This document shows positions 26,808 to 37,113 of a stretch of 64,000 bases of DNA, piece by piece. Within the stretch, counting starts at the first letter, position 1. Every line of letters starts with the position of its first letter. This DNA comes from Methylophaga sulfidovorans. Lineage in GTDB: Bacteria > Pseudomonadota > Gammaproteobacteria > Nitrosococcales > Methylophagaceae. Below the pieces are notes generated by a model. The model made no database searches, was not told where the DNA came from, and was given only the letters and a program-made list of their open reading frames with translations. The DNA is taken from the NCBI RefSeq assembly GCF_900114205.1, contig NZ_FOSH01000010.1:1-64000 (forward strand), read 5' to 3'. Made by a program: the position numbers and the translations under genes.

Positions 26808-26835
26808 GCCTCGATATACCATCGGGGCTTTTTTA
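26808..26835 (+). terminator. Intrinsic terminator after DUF3096 gene
   Basis: AGCCTCGAT (26808-26816) pairs with ATCGGGGCT (26822-26830), one G-T pair included, and runs into TTTTTT. Confidence 0.85.
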
Positions 26836-26857
26836 TGTTTATCTTAATTAGCCAGCA

Positions 26858-27481
26858 ATGACATTCTCTGACGGTATCGGCTTATTTTTAATGCTTGCTG
26901 CAATGGCAGCTTTGCCAAGCATAAGCGTTATGCTGGTTGTCTCACGCACTTTATCTGGCGGTGTTAAACAGGGCACTATGGTCAGTTTGGGAATTGTGCT
27001 GGCAGATTTACTTTATCTGTTACTAGCGATTTTTGGACTGACATTCGTGGCCATATGGCTCGAACAGTATTGGTGGCTATTACAAATAATGGCGATTATG
27101 ATCTTAATACTGTTCAGCTATCAGCTTTGGCAAACTCGTCAAAGTAATACCGTTATTGCAACACGCAAAGAATGCAATACATGGGCAAGCTTTCTGGCTG
27201 GCTTCACTTTAACGATAGTCGATACTAAAGCGATTATGTTTTATCTTGGCATATTGCCCATTTATCTGGGCAGTAGCGATATCACATTATCTTCATTACT
27301 GATGTTGTTAATTACTACAGCAATTGCGGTAGCTTCGGTAAAATTAGTTTATGTCTTTCTTGCTAAACATGTGCAACAGCATATTGCTGTTTTACAAAAA
27401 AGTTATCGAATTATGTCTGTTATTTTATTTTTGGCAGCGTTGTGGCTAATCGTGAATATGGCTCTCAGTAAAATCAATTAA
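26858..27481 (+). CDS. LysE family exporter
   Basis: A 207-residue, six-helix membrane protein with the LysE/RhtB N-terminal pattern: PSISVMLVVSRTLSGGVKQGTMVSLGIVLADLLY, and later FLAGFTLTIVDTKAIMFYLGILP. The family exports amino acids and similar small molecules; the substrate is not clear. No obvious ribosome site precedes ATG 26858, although the frame and start fit the family. Confidence 0.85.
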   Translation: MTFSDGIGLFLMLAAMAALPSISVMLVVSRTLSGGVKQGTMVSLGIVLADLLYLLLAIFGLTFVAIWLEQYWWLLQIMAIMILILFSYQLWQTRQSNTVIATRKECNTWASFLAGFTLTIVDTKAIMFYLGILPIYLGSSDITLSSLLMLLITTAIAVASVKLVYVFLAKHVQQHIAVLQKSYRIMSVILFLAALWLIVNMALSKIN

Positions 27482-27529
27482 TTAACATATGGCATAGACA
27501 GCAATCATATAAAGGTGAAGGGTAGAAAT

Positions 27530-27733
27530 ATGAGTGATGATAGCCAGACACGTCTGGATGAAGTCATCTGTGATTGTAGCGGGACAACCCGCAGCAAAAT
27601 AGAAAGCCTGTTTGAACAGGGGATTGTGGATATTGATACTATTTCCCGTAAAACAGGCGCAGTGTCGGGCTGTGGCTCATGTGAGTGGGATATTGAAGCC
27701 CTATTGGATGAATTAGTACAGCAACATTCCTGA
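27530..27733 (+). CDS. BFD-like [2Fe-2S] protein
   Basis: A 67-residue protein with the four-Cys arrangement of bacterioferritin-associated ferredoxin and BFD domains: VICDCSG (Cys 14, 16) and SGCGSCEWDI (Cys 48, 51). It should bind one [2Fe-2S] cluster and pass electrons in the cytoplasm, for example to bacterioferritin; no bacterioferritin gene is in the window. ATG 27530 is used because GAAGGG lies just before it. Its stop abuts the stop of the convergent cysZ-like gene. Confidence 0.85.
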   Translation: MSDDSQTRLDEVICDCSGTTRSKIESLFEQGIVDIDTISRKTGAVSGCGSCEWDIEALLDELVQQHS

Positions 27734-28465
27734 TTAGGATTTTAGATTTTCTATATACAACTTGGTTGCACCTGCCACGGCAGCCGGAATGACCAAAAAG
27801 TTAACAATAGGAATCATGGTCGCGATTAATGTGGCAAAACCAAACCCCAGTGCCAGACTGCGGTGCTGACGAAGTTTCTCACGTTGTTCTTTAAAACCTA
27901 ATAAATGATTTCCCATCGGGTAATCATGATAATCGAGTGCTAAGGTCCAACTTGATAAGAAAAACCATAAAACCGGGGCGATAAGGTTCAGGCCCGGAAT
28001 CCACGATAACAATAATAAAGGCAGCATCCAACGCAATAAATATGCTGTTTTGCGCAGTTCGTTCATCACCATTTTGGGTGTGTCTTTGATGACTTGTGTC
28101 CACGGCATATCCGGTGGACTGGTACCTGATTCCTGTTTTTCAACCATCTCAGCGAGAATGCCGTTAAATGGGGCTGCAAGAATATTGGCGATAATGGAAA
28201 AAGTAAAAAAGACAATCAAGGCCAGCAAAATCACAAAAAGCGGCCAGATAATCCAGGTCAGAATACTTTCTAACCATGCCGGTAGTGAGCTCGGCATTAA
28301 TGCGTCAAGCCAACCATTAAAATGCGATAAACCAAACCAGATAGCGCCACTGAATAACAGGGTATTAATCAGCATGGGTAAATAGGCAAAAGGTCTGATG
28401 CCTGGCTGATTGATTAGGCTGAATCCCTGAATTAAGTAACGTGCGCCTTGAATCATTTTTCGCAT
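27734..28465 (-). CDS. cysZ: CysZ-like / EI24 domain membrane protein
   Basis: A 243-residue integral membrane protein of the EI24/CysZ family: GARYLIQGFSLINQPGIRPFAYLPMLINTLLF at the N-terminus, SIIANILAAPFNGILAEMVE in the middle, and LALDYHDYPMGNH then GFGFATLIATMIPIVNF near the end. E. coli CysZ is a sulfate channel. No other cys gene is near, so sulfate uptake is inferred only from family. Confidence 0.85.
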   Translation of the reverse strand: MRKMIQGARYLIQGFSLINQPGIRPFAYLPMLINTLLFSGAIWFGLSHFNGWLDALMPSSLPAWLESILTWIIWPLFVILLALIVFFTFSIIANILAAPFNGILAEMVEKQESGTSPPDMPWTQVIKDTPKMVMNELRKTAYLLRWMLPLLLLSWIPGLNLIAPVLWFFLSSWTLALDYHDYPMGNHLLGFKEQREKLRQHRSLALGFGFATLIATMIPIVNFLVIPAAVAGATKLYIENLKS

Positions 28466-28535
28466 AATTGCCTCATTCAGTGTCGCAAAAATAGCTTCAC
28501 GACGATTAGATGGTTTAGATTAAAGTGTATGACAA

Positions 28536-28565
28536 AAGCGGTATCAGTAAAGACCGATACCGCTG
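28536..28565 (-). terminator. Probable terminator after queF
   Basis: On the minus strand AGCGGTATC (28564-28556) and GATACCGCT (28545-28537) form a 9-bp stem with a ten-base loop, followed by TTTTG. The T-run is short, so strength is uncertain. Confidence 0.6.
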
Positions 28566-28576
28566 GATAAACATTC

Positions 28577-28966
28577 CTATGGAAGGGTAACAGGTTCTGG
28601 AGCAACCCAGCCTTCTTTACGATATTCCGCAACCACAGTGGTATAAACACCACCACGGACATTAAATATGCCTGTAATACGCATAAATCTTGGCTGACAT
28701 GCTGCAACCAAATCATCAAGGATAGTGTTGGTCACTTTCTCATGAAATGCGCCTTGGTCACGGTATGACCACATATATAGTTTGAAAGCTTTTAATTCAA
28801 CGCATTTTTCATCTGGCACATAGTCGAGTTTGATTGTGGCAAAATCGGGCTGTCCAGTCTTTGGACACAGACAGGTAAATTCAGATGTTTCGATGTGAAT
28901 GGTATAATCGCGCTCCGGTGTTGCATTATCGAAAGTTTCTAATTGTTTGCTTGGCTGTGTAGACAT
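28577..28966 (-). CDS. queF: NADPH-dependent preQ0 reductase QueF (short, type I)
   Basis: The 129-residue enzyme reduces 7-cyano-7-deazaguanine to preQ1 in queuosine synthesis. The type I signature is intact: [16 protein letters not shown] with the nucleophile Cys34 and Asp41, and [20 protein letters not shown] for substrate and NADPH binding. The short single-domain form is less common in Gammaproteobacteria, where E. coli has the long form. No preQ1 riboswitch is visible in the 61-base spacer it shares with divergent zipA. Confidence 0.95.
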   Translation of the reverse strand: MSTQPSKQLETFDNATPERDYTIHIETSEFTCLCPKTGQPDFATIKLDYVPDEKCVELKAFKLYMWSYRDQGAFHEKVTNTILDDLVAACQPRFMRITGIFNVRGGVYTTVVAEYRKEGWVAPEPVTLP

Positions 28967-29027
28967 GGATGCTCTCTGAAGTAATAAAATAAACGACTAT
29001 TATCTCTTAAGTGAAAGATTATATTAA

Positions 29028-31848
<2,821 letters not shown>

Positions 31849-31850
31849 TA

Positions 31851-32894
31851 ATGACAGCACTTGCAGACGCTATTAAAAAAGTCGCTACTGGACCTCACCT
31901 CAGTAAAGATCTCACTGAACAGGAAGCATTTGATGTCATGATGGAGATTTTGTCTGGTAAGGCAGATCCTGTTCGGGCAGCGATATTTTTCATTGCGATG
32001 CGAATGAAACGTGAGACCAATGAGGAAAATGTAGGCATTCTCAGAGCATGCCAGTCAATGACGATCAGCCAGTCAGTGGATGTGGATCAATTATTTATTT
32101 TTTCCGATCCGTTTAATGGTTTTAATCGTCATTGTCCTATGACAGCTTTTTTACCAGCCGTTCTGGCCTCCTGTGGATTACCTGCAATGTCACAAGGCGT
32201 TTTTGAAATGGGTCCCAAATTTGGTGTCACCCATGCTCAGGTCTTATCGCTGGCTGGTTATAATATTGAAAAGTCGACAGCCGAAGCCGCTGCAGACGTA
32301 ATGAATAAGCAGATTGGCTGGGCCTATTTAGATCAAGCTCAGGCAAGTCCTGCATTATTTGCATTACAAACACTACGCACTCAAATGATCAAACGTCCGA
32401 GTCTGGCGACATTAGAAAAAATGATTATGCCTTTGAAAGCAAGAAAGCAGACACATTTGGGCATTGGCTTTGTACATAAAGAATATCCGGACATTCTTGG
32501 TTGGCTTGCTGAGGCATCTGGTTATCACTCAGCGTTTATTGCCAGAGGTTTGGAAGGTGGATTAGTCCCGACATTACGTGAACCATCCAATAATCATCGG
32601 CTGCTTAATGGCAACTTAGAAGCCTGTACACTTAAACCAGAAGATTTTGGTATTGAACAAGATACTCGTGGGGTTAAGACGGATGATGCTGTGACTGCTC
32701 AACGAACACTTGATGAAGGGCTGCAAGCTTTAGCAGGTGTACATGGCCCGGCATACGATAGTCTGGTCTATGCTGCCGCTATCGTACTGTGGCATTGTGA
32801 GTTAATTGAGTCTCAGCGCGAAGCCGCAGATTATGTCAGAACTATTCTTGATAGCGGTAAAGCCAACTCGTTTTTCGAAGCAGGTCTTAGCTAA
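31851..32894 (+). CDS. TrpD2-type anthranilate phosphoribosyltransferase-like protein
   Basis: A 347-residue member of the glycosyltransferase family 3 / TrpD2 (YbiB) group. It has the helical N-terminal domain (LTEQEAFDVMMEILSGKADPVRAAIFFIAMRMK) and a phosphoribosyltransferase-like domain. The strict GTGGD motif of true TrpD is replaced by FNGFNRHCPM, so it is unlikely to act in tryptophan synthesis; YbiB proteins bind nucleic acids instead. AGGAA precedes ATG 31851, two bases after the ligA stop. Its stop overlaps yjbQ. Confidence 0.8.
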   Translation: MTALADAIKKVATGPHLSKDLTEQEAFDVMMEILSGKADPVRAAIFFIAMRMKRETNEENVGILRACQSMTISQSVDVDQLFIFSDPFNGFNRHCPMTAFLPAVLASCGLPAMSQGVFEMGPKFGVTHAQVLSLAGYNIEKSTAEAAADVMNKQIGWAYLDQAQASPALFALQTLRTQMIKRPSLATLEKMIMPLKARKQTHLGIGFVHKEYPDILGWLAEASGYHSAFIARGLEGGLVPTLREPSNNHRLLNGNLEACTLKPEDFGIEQDTRGVKTDDAVTAQRTLDEGLQALAGVHGPAYDSLVYAAAIVLWHCELIESQREAADYVRTILDSGKANSFFEAGLS

Positions 32895-33310
32895 TGGTTT
32901 TTCAGCGTACATTAACATTTAAAAGTCTGGGGCGTGGTACCACTAATATCACCCGTGATATACAAGAACTCGTTGCTGAGTCCGGGATAACGACGGGGAC
33001 TTGTCATGTATTTGTCCAACACACCAGTGCCTCACTAATGCTCTGTGAAAACGCTGATCCTGATGTACGTCATGACCTTGAGACATTTATGCAACAGTTA
33101 GTACCGGATGGTGATCCGATGTTCAGGCATCAGGACGAAGGGCCAGATGATATGAGTGCCCATATCCGCACGGTTTTGACTAATCCGGACCTCACTATTC
33201 CCGTGAGTGGTTCACAGTGTGATTTGGGGATTTGGCAAGGTATATATTTGTGGGAGCATCGCACCCATCAACAACGCCGTCGCATTATTGTGACGATAAT
33301 AGGTGAATAA
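32894..33310 (+). CDS. yjbQ: YjbQ family protein (secondary thiamine-phosphate synthase-like)
   Basis: The 138-residue UPF0047/YjbQ protein is recognised by CHVFVQHTSASLMLCENADPDVRHDLE, the DGDPMFRHQDEGPDDMSAHIR block and the C-terminal LGIWQGIYLWEHR. Family members show weak thiamine-phosphate synthase activity; the physiological role is unsettled. Its start overlaps the TrpD2-like stop by one base. Confidence 0.9.
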   Translation: MVFQRTLTFKSLGRGTTNITRDIQELVAESGITTGTCHVFVQHTSASLMLCENADPDVRHDLETFMQQLVPDGDPMFRHQDEGPDDMSAHIRTVLTNPDLTIPVSGSQCDLGIWQGIYLWEHRTHQQRRRIIVTIIGE

Positions 33311-33315
33311 AGTTT

Positions 33316-33840
33316 ATGTCAGATTTTGAAGATAATCAGGATGCAGAGTGGCCAGCTGATTGGGAATTTGAAAAAAGTAAAACACAAATAAAACAAGAGC
33401 TTAATGCGCTAAAAGACTTAGGTCGCACTCTTATCGATCTATCAGCCAAAGACTTGCAGAAATTAGACTTATCTGAAGATCTTTATGATGCGATTATCAG
33501 TGCACAATCGATGAGTAAAGGCGCCTTAAAACGTCAGGTTGGTTATATTGGCGGCATGATTGCTGAAAGTGACCATGAAGCGATAAGCCAAAAATTACAG
33601 CAATTAAAACAGCCGCATCAAGGACAGGTAAAACAATTTCACCAACTGGAGCAATGGCGCGATAGATTGCTGGCAGGTGAAAATGAGGTCTATGGTGAAT
33701 TAATTGCTGAATTTGATGCTTTTGATGTTCAGCATGTCAGACAGTTAGTCAGAAATGCACAACGTGAAGCGAAACAAGAAAAACCACCAAAGTCGGCAAG
33801 GCAGTTATTCCAGTACTTACAATCGCAGCAACAAAATTAA
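33316..33840 (+). CDS. darP: Ribosome biogenesis factor DarP/YjgA (DUF615)
   Basis: A 174-residue DUF615 protein: KSKTQIKQELNALKDLGRTLIDLSAKDLQKL at the start, ISAQSMSKGALKRQVGYIGGMI in the middle, and LVRNAQREAKQEKPPKSARQLFQYL at the end. DarP assists 50S subunit assembly. It begins five bases after yjbQ and ends the zipA-ligA-trpD2-yjbQ-darP run. Its stop shares TTAA with the stop of the convergent kinase gene. Confidence 0.9.
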   Translation: MSDFEDNQDAEWPADWEFEKSKTQIKQELNALKDLGRTLIDLSAKDLQKLDLSEDLYDAIISAQSMSKGALKRQVGYIGGMIAESDHEAISQKLQQLKQPHQGQVKQFHQLEQWRDRLLAGENEVYGELIAEFDAFDVQHVRQLVRNAQREAKQEKPPKSARQLFQYLQSQQQN

Positions 33841-35189
33841 GTTCGTGGTAGTTCAATAATAAAACTTGCGCCGCCTAAGCGGCTGCGTTCAAGGTGAATA
33901 TTACCTTCATAAGCCATAATAATATCGCTGACAATAGCAAGGCCAATACCTTGGCCTTCAGCTTGCGTATCAATTCGATGTCCGCGTTTGATGATGTAGC
34001 TTTCTGCACGGGTCGGAATACCTGCTCCATCATCTTCTACACGGATGTTCACCATTGTTTTTGAGCTTGTGGCGATAACATGTACATATTGTTTACAATA
34101 TTTGTATGCATTTTCCAGTAAATTGCCCAAAAGTTCATACATATCGCCTTCATCAGCATGAATATATGCATCACGTTCAATCTCACATTGGGCATGTATG
34201 TTTTTGTTTTTATAAACTTTATCAAGGCTGCCAATAATTTTATGTATGATTTCGCCGAGCGATACTGGAGCAAGCAGACTACTTTTGCCTTCGGTTGATG
34301 CACGCTGGAGCTGATAATCGACCAGGGTACTGATCCTATCTAGCTGTTCGTATCCTGTTTTTTTCAGGCTATCTAACTCGTGATTATTCGCCAGTTCACC
34401 ACGGAAAACGGATAAAGGTGTCTTGAGACTGTGGGCAAGATCGGCGAGGGAGTTCTTATAGCGTTGGCGGCGGGACTGTTCATGGTCCAAAAGTGCGTTG
34501 ATATTAGTAGTCAGTTGTTTGAGTTCACGCGGGTATTCATCATTTAAACGCTGATGTTCACCTGTTTCAATCGCATGTAAATCCTTGGCTACATCATGTA
34601 GTGGTCTCAAACTCCATTTCAAAATTAACCATTGTGCTAACAGCAGCATCAAACCAGTTCCGCCAAGCCAATACCACAAACTGCGTTGAAAACTGGCAGT
34701 TGTCTCTTTAATTGTCGACATGTCTTCAGCTACATTGATAGTGTAGTCAAGCTCTTTACCCGTTTCTGTTTCCCATACAATGCCGAAAGCCAGATTTTGT
34801 AATTTCATGCCTGAATCAACATCTACCACTGTGTAATGTTCATTTGATGGTCCGGGCTGAAAGGGTAATGATAAAAAATGCCCAATAGCAGAAGGGGATT
34901 GCCAGACAATTTTTCCATCACTGGTTATTTGTGCGTACAGTCCGGAATTAGGAATAGAAAATTTAGGTTCAGCCAAATCGTGAGTCATTTTTAACTCACC
35001 TTTATCATTAATTTCTGCTGCTGTAAGCAGTGTATAAACGTAGTTTTTTAAACGTTTCTTCTGCTCCAGTTCGGCACTGCTTTTAAATGCATTATTCAGA
35101 CTGATAGCAGATATGCCAAGAAATGCCGTTAAAACAAGACTGACAGCAACAAGGACACGGTTTGATAAGGAAAAATTAATGACTTTCAC
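33837..35189 (-). CDS. phoQ: PhoQ-type sensor histidine kinase
   Basis: A 450-residue membrane kinase: helix 1 (~8-28), a periplasmic sensor of about 135 residues, helix 2 (~170-190), HAMP-like linker, H-box LADLAHSLKTPLSVFRGEL (~250), N-box LLGNLLENAYKYC, G1 VEDDGAGIP and G2 GQGIGLAI. The layout fits the PhoQ class, but the acidic Mg2+-binding patch is not obvious, so ligand is open. GTG 35189 is taken as start, giving MKVINFSLSNRVLV and a 14-base overlap with the regulator gene; the longer frame would add ten residues. Confidence 0.85.
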   Translation of the reverse strand: MKVINFSLSNRVLVAVSLVLTAFLGISAISLNNAFKSSAELEQKKRLKNYVYTLLTAAEINDKGELKMTHDLAEPKFSIPNSGLYAQITSDGKIVWQSPSAIGHFLSLPFQPGPSNEHYTVVDVDSGMKLQNLAFGIVWETETGKELDYTINVAEDMSTIKETTASFQRSLWYWLGGTGLMLLLAQWLILKWSLRPLHDVAKDLHAIETGEHQRLNDEYPRELKQLTTNINALLDHEQSRRQRYKNSLADLAHSLKTPLSVFRGELANNHELDSLKKTGYEQLDRISTLVDYQLQRASTEGKSSLLAPVSLGEIIHKIIGSLDKVYKNKNIHAQCEIERDAYIHADEGDMYELLGNLLENAYKYCKQYVHVIATSSKTMVNIRVEDDGAGIPTRAESYIIKRGHRIDTQAEGQGIGLAIVSDIIMAYEGNIHLERSRLGGASFIIELPRT

Positions 35190-35859
35190 GGGGCAGGTTA
35201 AGCCTGTAACCACGGCCACGTAATGTTTCTATCGGATTCAGCTGTTTGTCTGGATCCAGCTTACTACGTAAGCGTTTTACAAATACCTCAATGACATTAC
35301 TGTCACGATCTTGATCTTGTTCGTAGATATGATCAGTGAGTTCTGTTTTAGAAATAACCTCACCGGCATGCAGTAATAAATAATGAAGCAGACGATATTC
35401 GTATGCGGTGAGTTCGATCAACTGATCATTTTTGGTGACTTCTTGAGTCGATGGTTTCAGCGTAATTGGACCACAGCTTAGCGTTGGATTAGACCAACCG
35501 GAAGCACGACGACTAAGCGCATTAATACGGGCGATAAGCTCTTCAAAATGAAATGGTTTGACAAGGTAATCATCCGCACCTGATTCAAGGCCTTCCACTT
35601 TATCTTGCCAGCGACTACGTGCAGTCAATATCAGAATAGGGTAATCAAAACCTTGTTTTCGTAAGGCTTGAATAAGCTCAATACCGGAAAGTTTAGGCAA
35701 ACCTAAATCAATAATGGCGACGTCATAGGGATATTCTGTTCCCATAAACAGGCCTTCATCACCATCAGCAACTGCATCGACGGTGAGATTATGTTGTTTT
35801 AATTGTTGAGTAATTTGTTCGCGAAGATGCTTCTCATCTTCTACTAATAATACGCGCAT
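35176..35859 (-). CDS. phoP: PhoP-type response regulator (OmpR family)
   Basis: A 227-residue regulator: receiver domain with phospho-acceptor Asp51 (AIIDLGLPK), acidic DE pair at 8-9, switch Thr (LILTARSR), Lys in LVKPF, then an OmpR-type winged helix (LIELTAYEYRLLHYLLLHAGEVISKTEL, VEVFVKRLRSKL). It should be phosphorylated by the overlapping kinase. It follows the PepSY gene by six bases, so sensor, regulator and PepSY protein form one operon. Confidence 0.9.
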   Translation of the reverse strand: MRVLLVEDEKHLREQITQQLKQHNLTVDAVADGDEGLFMGTEYPYDVAIIDLGLPKLSGIELIQALRKQGFDYPILILTARSRWQDKVEGLESGADDYLVKPFHFEELIARINALSRRASGWSNPTLSCGPITLKPSTQEVTKNDQLIELTAYEYRLLHYLLLHAGEVISKTELTDHIYEQDQDRDSNVIEVFVKRLRSKLDPDKQLNPIETLRGRGYRLNLPRESH

Positions 35860-35865
35860 GCAACC

Positions 35866-36156
35866 TCATGGAACAGAGTGGCCAGAGTCACGGTCAAAGC
35901 GATGAATTTTCACCTTACCGTCGTTATGCAGCACTTTAACACGAAAAATAATTTTATTGCCGTAGTGTTCTTCATCAACAGAAAGTACTTTGCCACCAGT
36001 CTCCACTTTGGCAAGCTCGGCTGCCGTGTGATCAGAGAGCGGCAAGGTGATTTCATTTATATTATTTCCAGGTTCTTGCTCATAGGGGAGGTTGTCGTCT
36101 GCCAAGGCAGAAAAACTTAAATTAGTCAGTAATAGAAGTAACAGGACTTTATACAT
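35866..36156 (-). CDS. Secreted PepSY-like small protein
   Basis: A 96-residue protein with a signal peptide (cleavage after SALA19). The mature part, AAELAKVETGGKVLSVDEEHYGNKIIFRVKVLHNDGKVKIHRFDRDSG, matches one PepSY domain. Such proteins are often encoded beside PhoPQ-type systems and may modulate the sensor from the periplasm; that link is inference. AAGG precedes the start. Confidence 0.8.
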   Translation of the reverse strand: MYKVLLLLLLTNLSFSALADDNLPYEQEPGNNINEITLPLSDHTAAELAKVETGGKVLSVDEEHYGNKIIFRVKVLHNDGKVKIHRFDRDSGHSVP

Positions 36157-36234
36157 AACTGTGCCTTACTATCTCAATAATATAGGTATATTGCGGGGGG
36201 ATCGGGCAGAAATGTTCTTTCATAAATACTGACA

Positions 36235-36708
36235 TTAGTCTATTAACTCAGGTGTTACAGCTCCCAGAGCACCATCTGCTCTGGCTCTCAGGTAACTATA
36301 AATTCTGTCCCTGTTTTTCATTACATTATCATTTGATTGCCAGGCTGGCATTACACCGATACGGCCTTTTTTCCCTCTGGCAACGATCTTAAAAAAATCA
36401 TCACGATCCGTGTTCTTTAATGTTTTAGTGAGGTCACTGGCTGCTAAGCCTTGACCAAAGGTGCCATGACAACGAGCGCACCATGTTCTGTAGACCTTAT
36501 AACCAATAAAGGTATCTGAATCTACTTTATTATTTTGTTTAACTGTATAAGGTCTTCCGTCGGCAAGCAGTGGTAATGGGAGGAAAAGTGCAGAAGTAAA
36601 AGAACATATAACAGCAACTGATGTCATAAGATATCGTATGCTGTCTTTCATGGTCAGAGCTACTAACGAGGTGCGTCTGACATGACGATTGATTATGTTT
36701 CTTTGCAT
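36235..36708 (-). CDS. c-type cytochrome, methanol-metabolism-related type
   Basis: A 157-residue exported cytochrome c with one haem site WCARCHG and a likely distal Met in GVMPAW. The pattern DGRPYTVK, KVDSDTFIGYKVYRTWCARCHG, MPAWQSNDNVM and IYSYLRARADGALG resembles the family annotated as methanol-metabolism-related (TIGR03874) and XoxG-like cytochromes. It should accept electrons in the periplasm. Two Met starts are possible: 36708 has a purine-rich site (AAGAGAG) but gives a long n-region, while 36651 gives a normal signal peptide. No methanol dehydrogenase gene is in the window. Confidence 0.7.
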   Translation of the reverse strand: MQRNIINRHVRRTSLVALTMKDSIRYLMTSVAVICSFTSALFLPLPLLADGRPYTVKQNNKVDSDTFIGYKVYRTWCARCHGTFGQGLAASDLTKTLKNTDRDDFFKIVARGKKGRIGVMPAWQSNDNVMKNRDRIYSYLRARADGALGAVTPELID

Positions 36709-37113
36709 ATTTCTCTCTTAAATCCTTATATGCCAGGCATTAGCACTGGTATGATCAACTATGCTTTATTTGTATGCCTTGATTTAGGTCATTTTTAATT
36801 ATATTGATGTTTTAATAATGCTCTAACGGCTGTGTTCTCAAACAGGAATTAATGTTATTAATCGCCAAAACTCATTCAATGTTTCATATTTACGAACTAG
36901 AAATTTTTATGAAACACTGATTCTTCTTATCTATTCAAGATTTAACGATAGCAAAGCGAAACTGAACTAGTCCTGAATGAATTCTCTAATTTTAGATATC
37001 AGTTTTTCGCATTCTCGTGAACTATCTCACAGGTATATCTTATAAATTGTGGTTTACTGTGCCGTCGTGTGACGTAGTTCAAATATTTAAATAACTTTTA
37101 CAATTCAGGAATC
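36709..37113. other. Spacer between cytochrome and GGDEF-EAL genes
   Basis: A 405-base AT-rich divergent region with promoters for both flanking genes expected. It has an inverted repeat TGTTTCATA (36880-36888) / TATGAAACA (36908-36916). I see no c-di-GMP riboswitch signature and no small gene. Confidence 0.5.

Noticed and set aside
28967-29027. preQ1 riboswitch upstream of queF
   Set aside because: The spacer is only 61 bases and lacks the A-rich tail and GC stem of the preQ1 aptamers.
31851-32894. True anthranilate phosphoribosyltransferase TrpD
   Set aside because: The glycine-rich PRPP loop is not conserved and no trp genes surround it, so the TrpD2/YbiB type fits better.
36709-37113. 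c-di-GMP riboswitch before the GGDEF-EAL gene
   Set aside because: No GEMM-type conserved blocks were seen; only an AT-rich inverted repeat.
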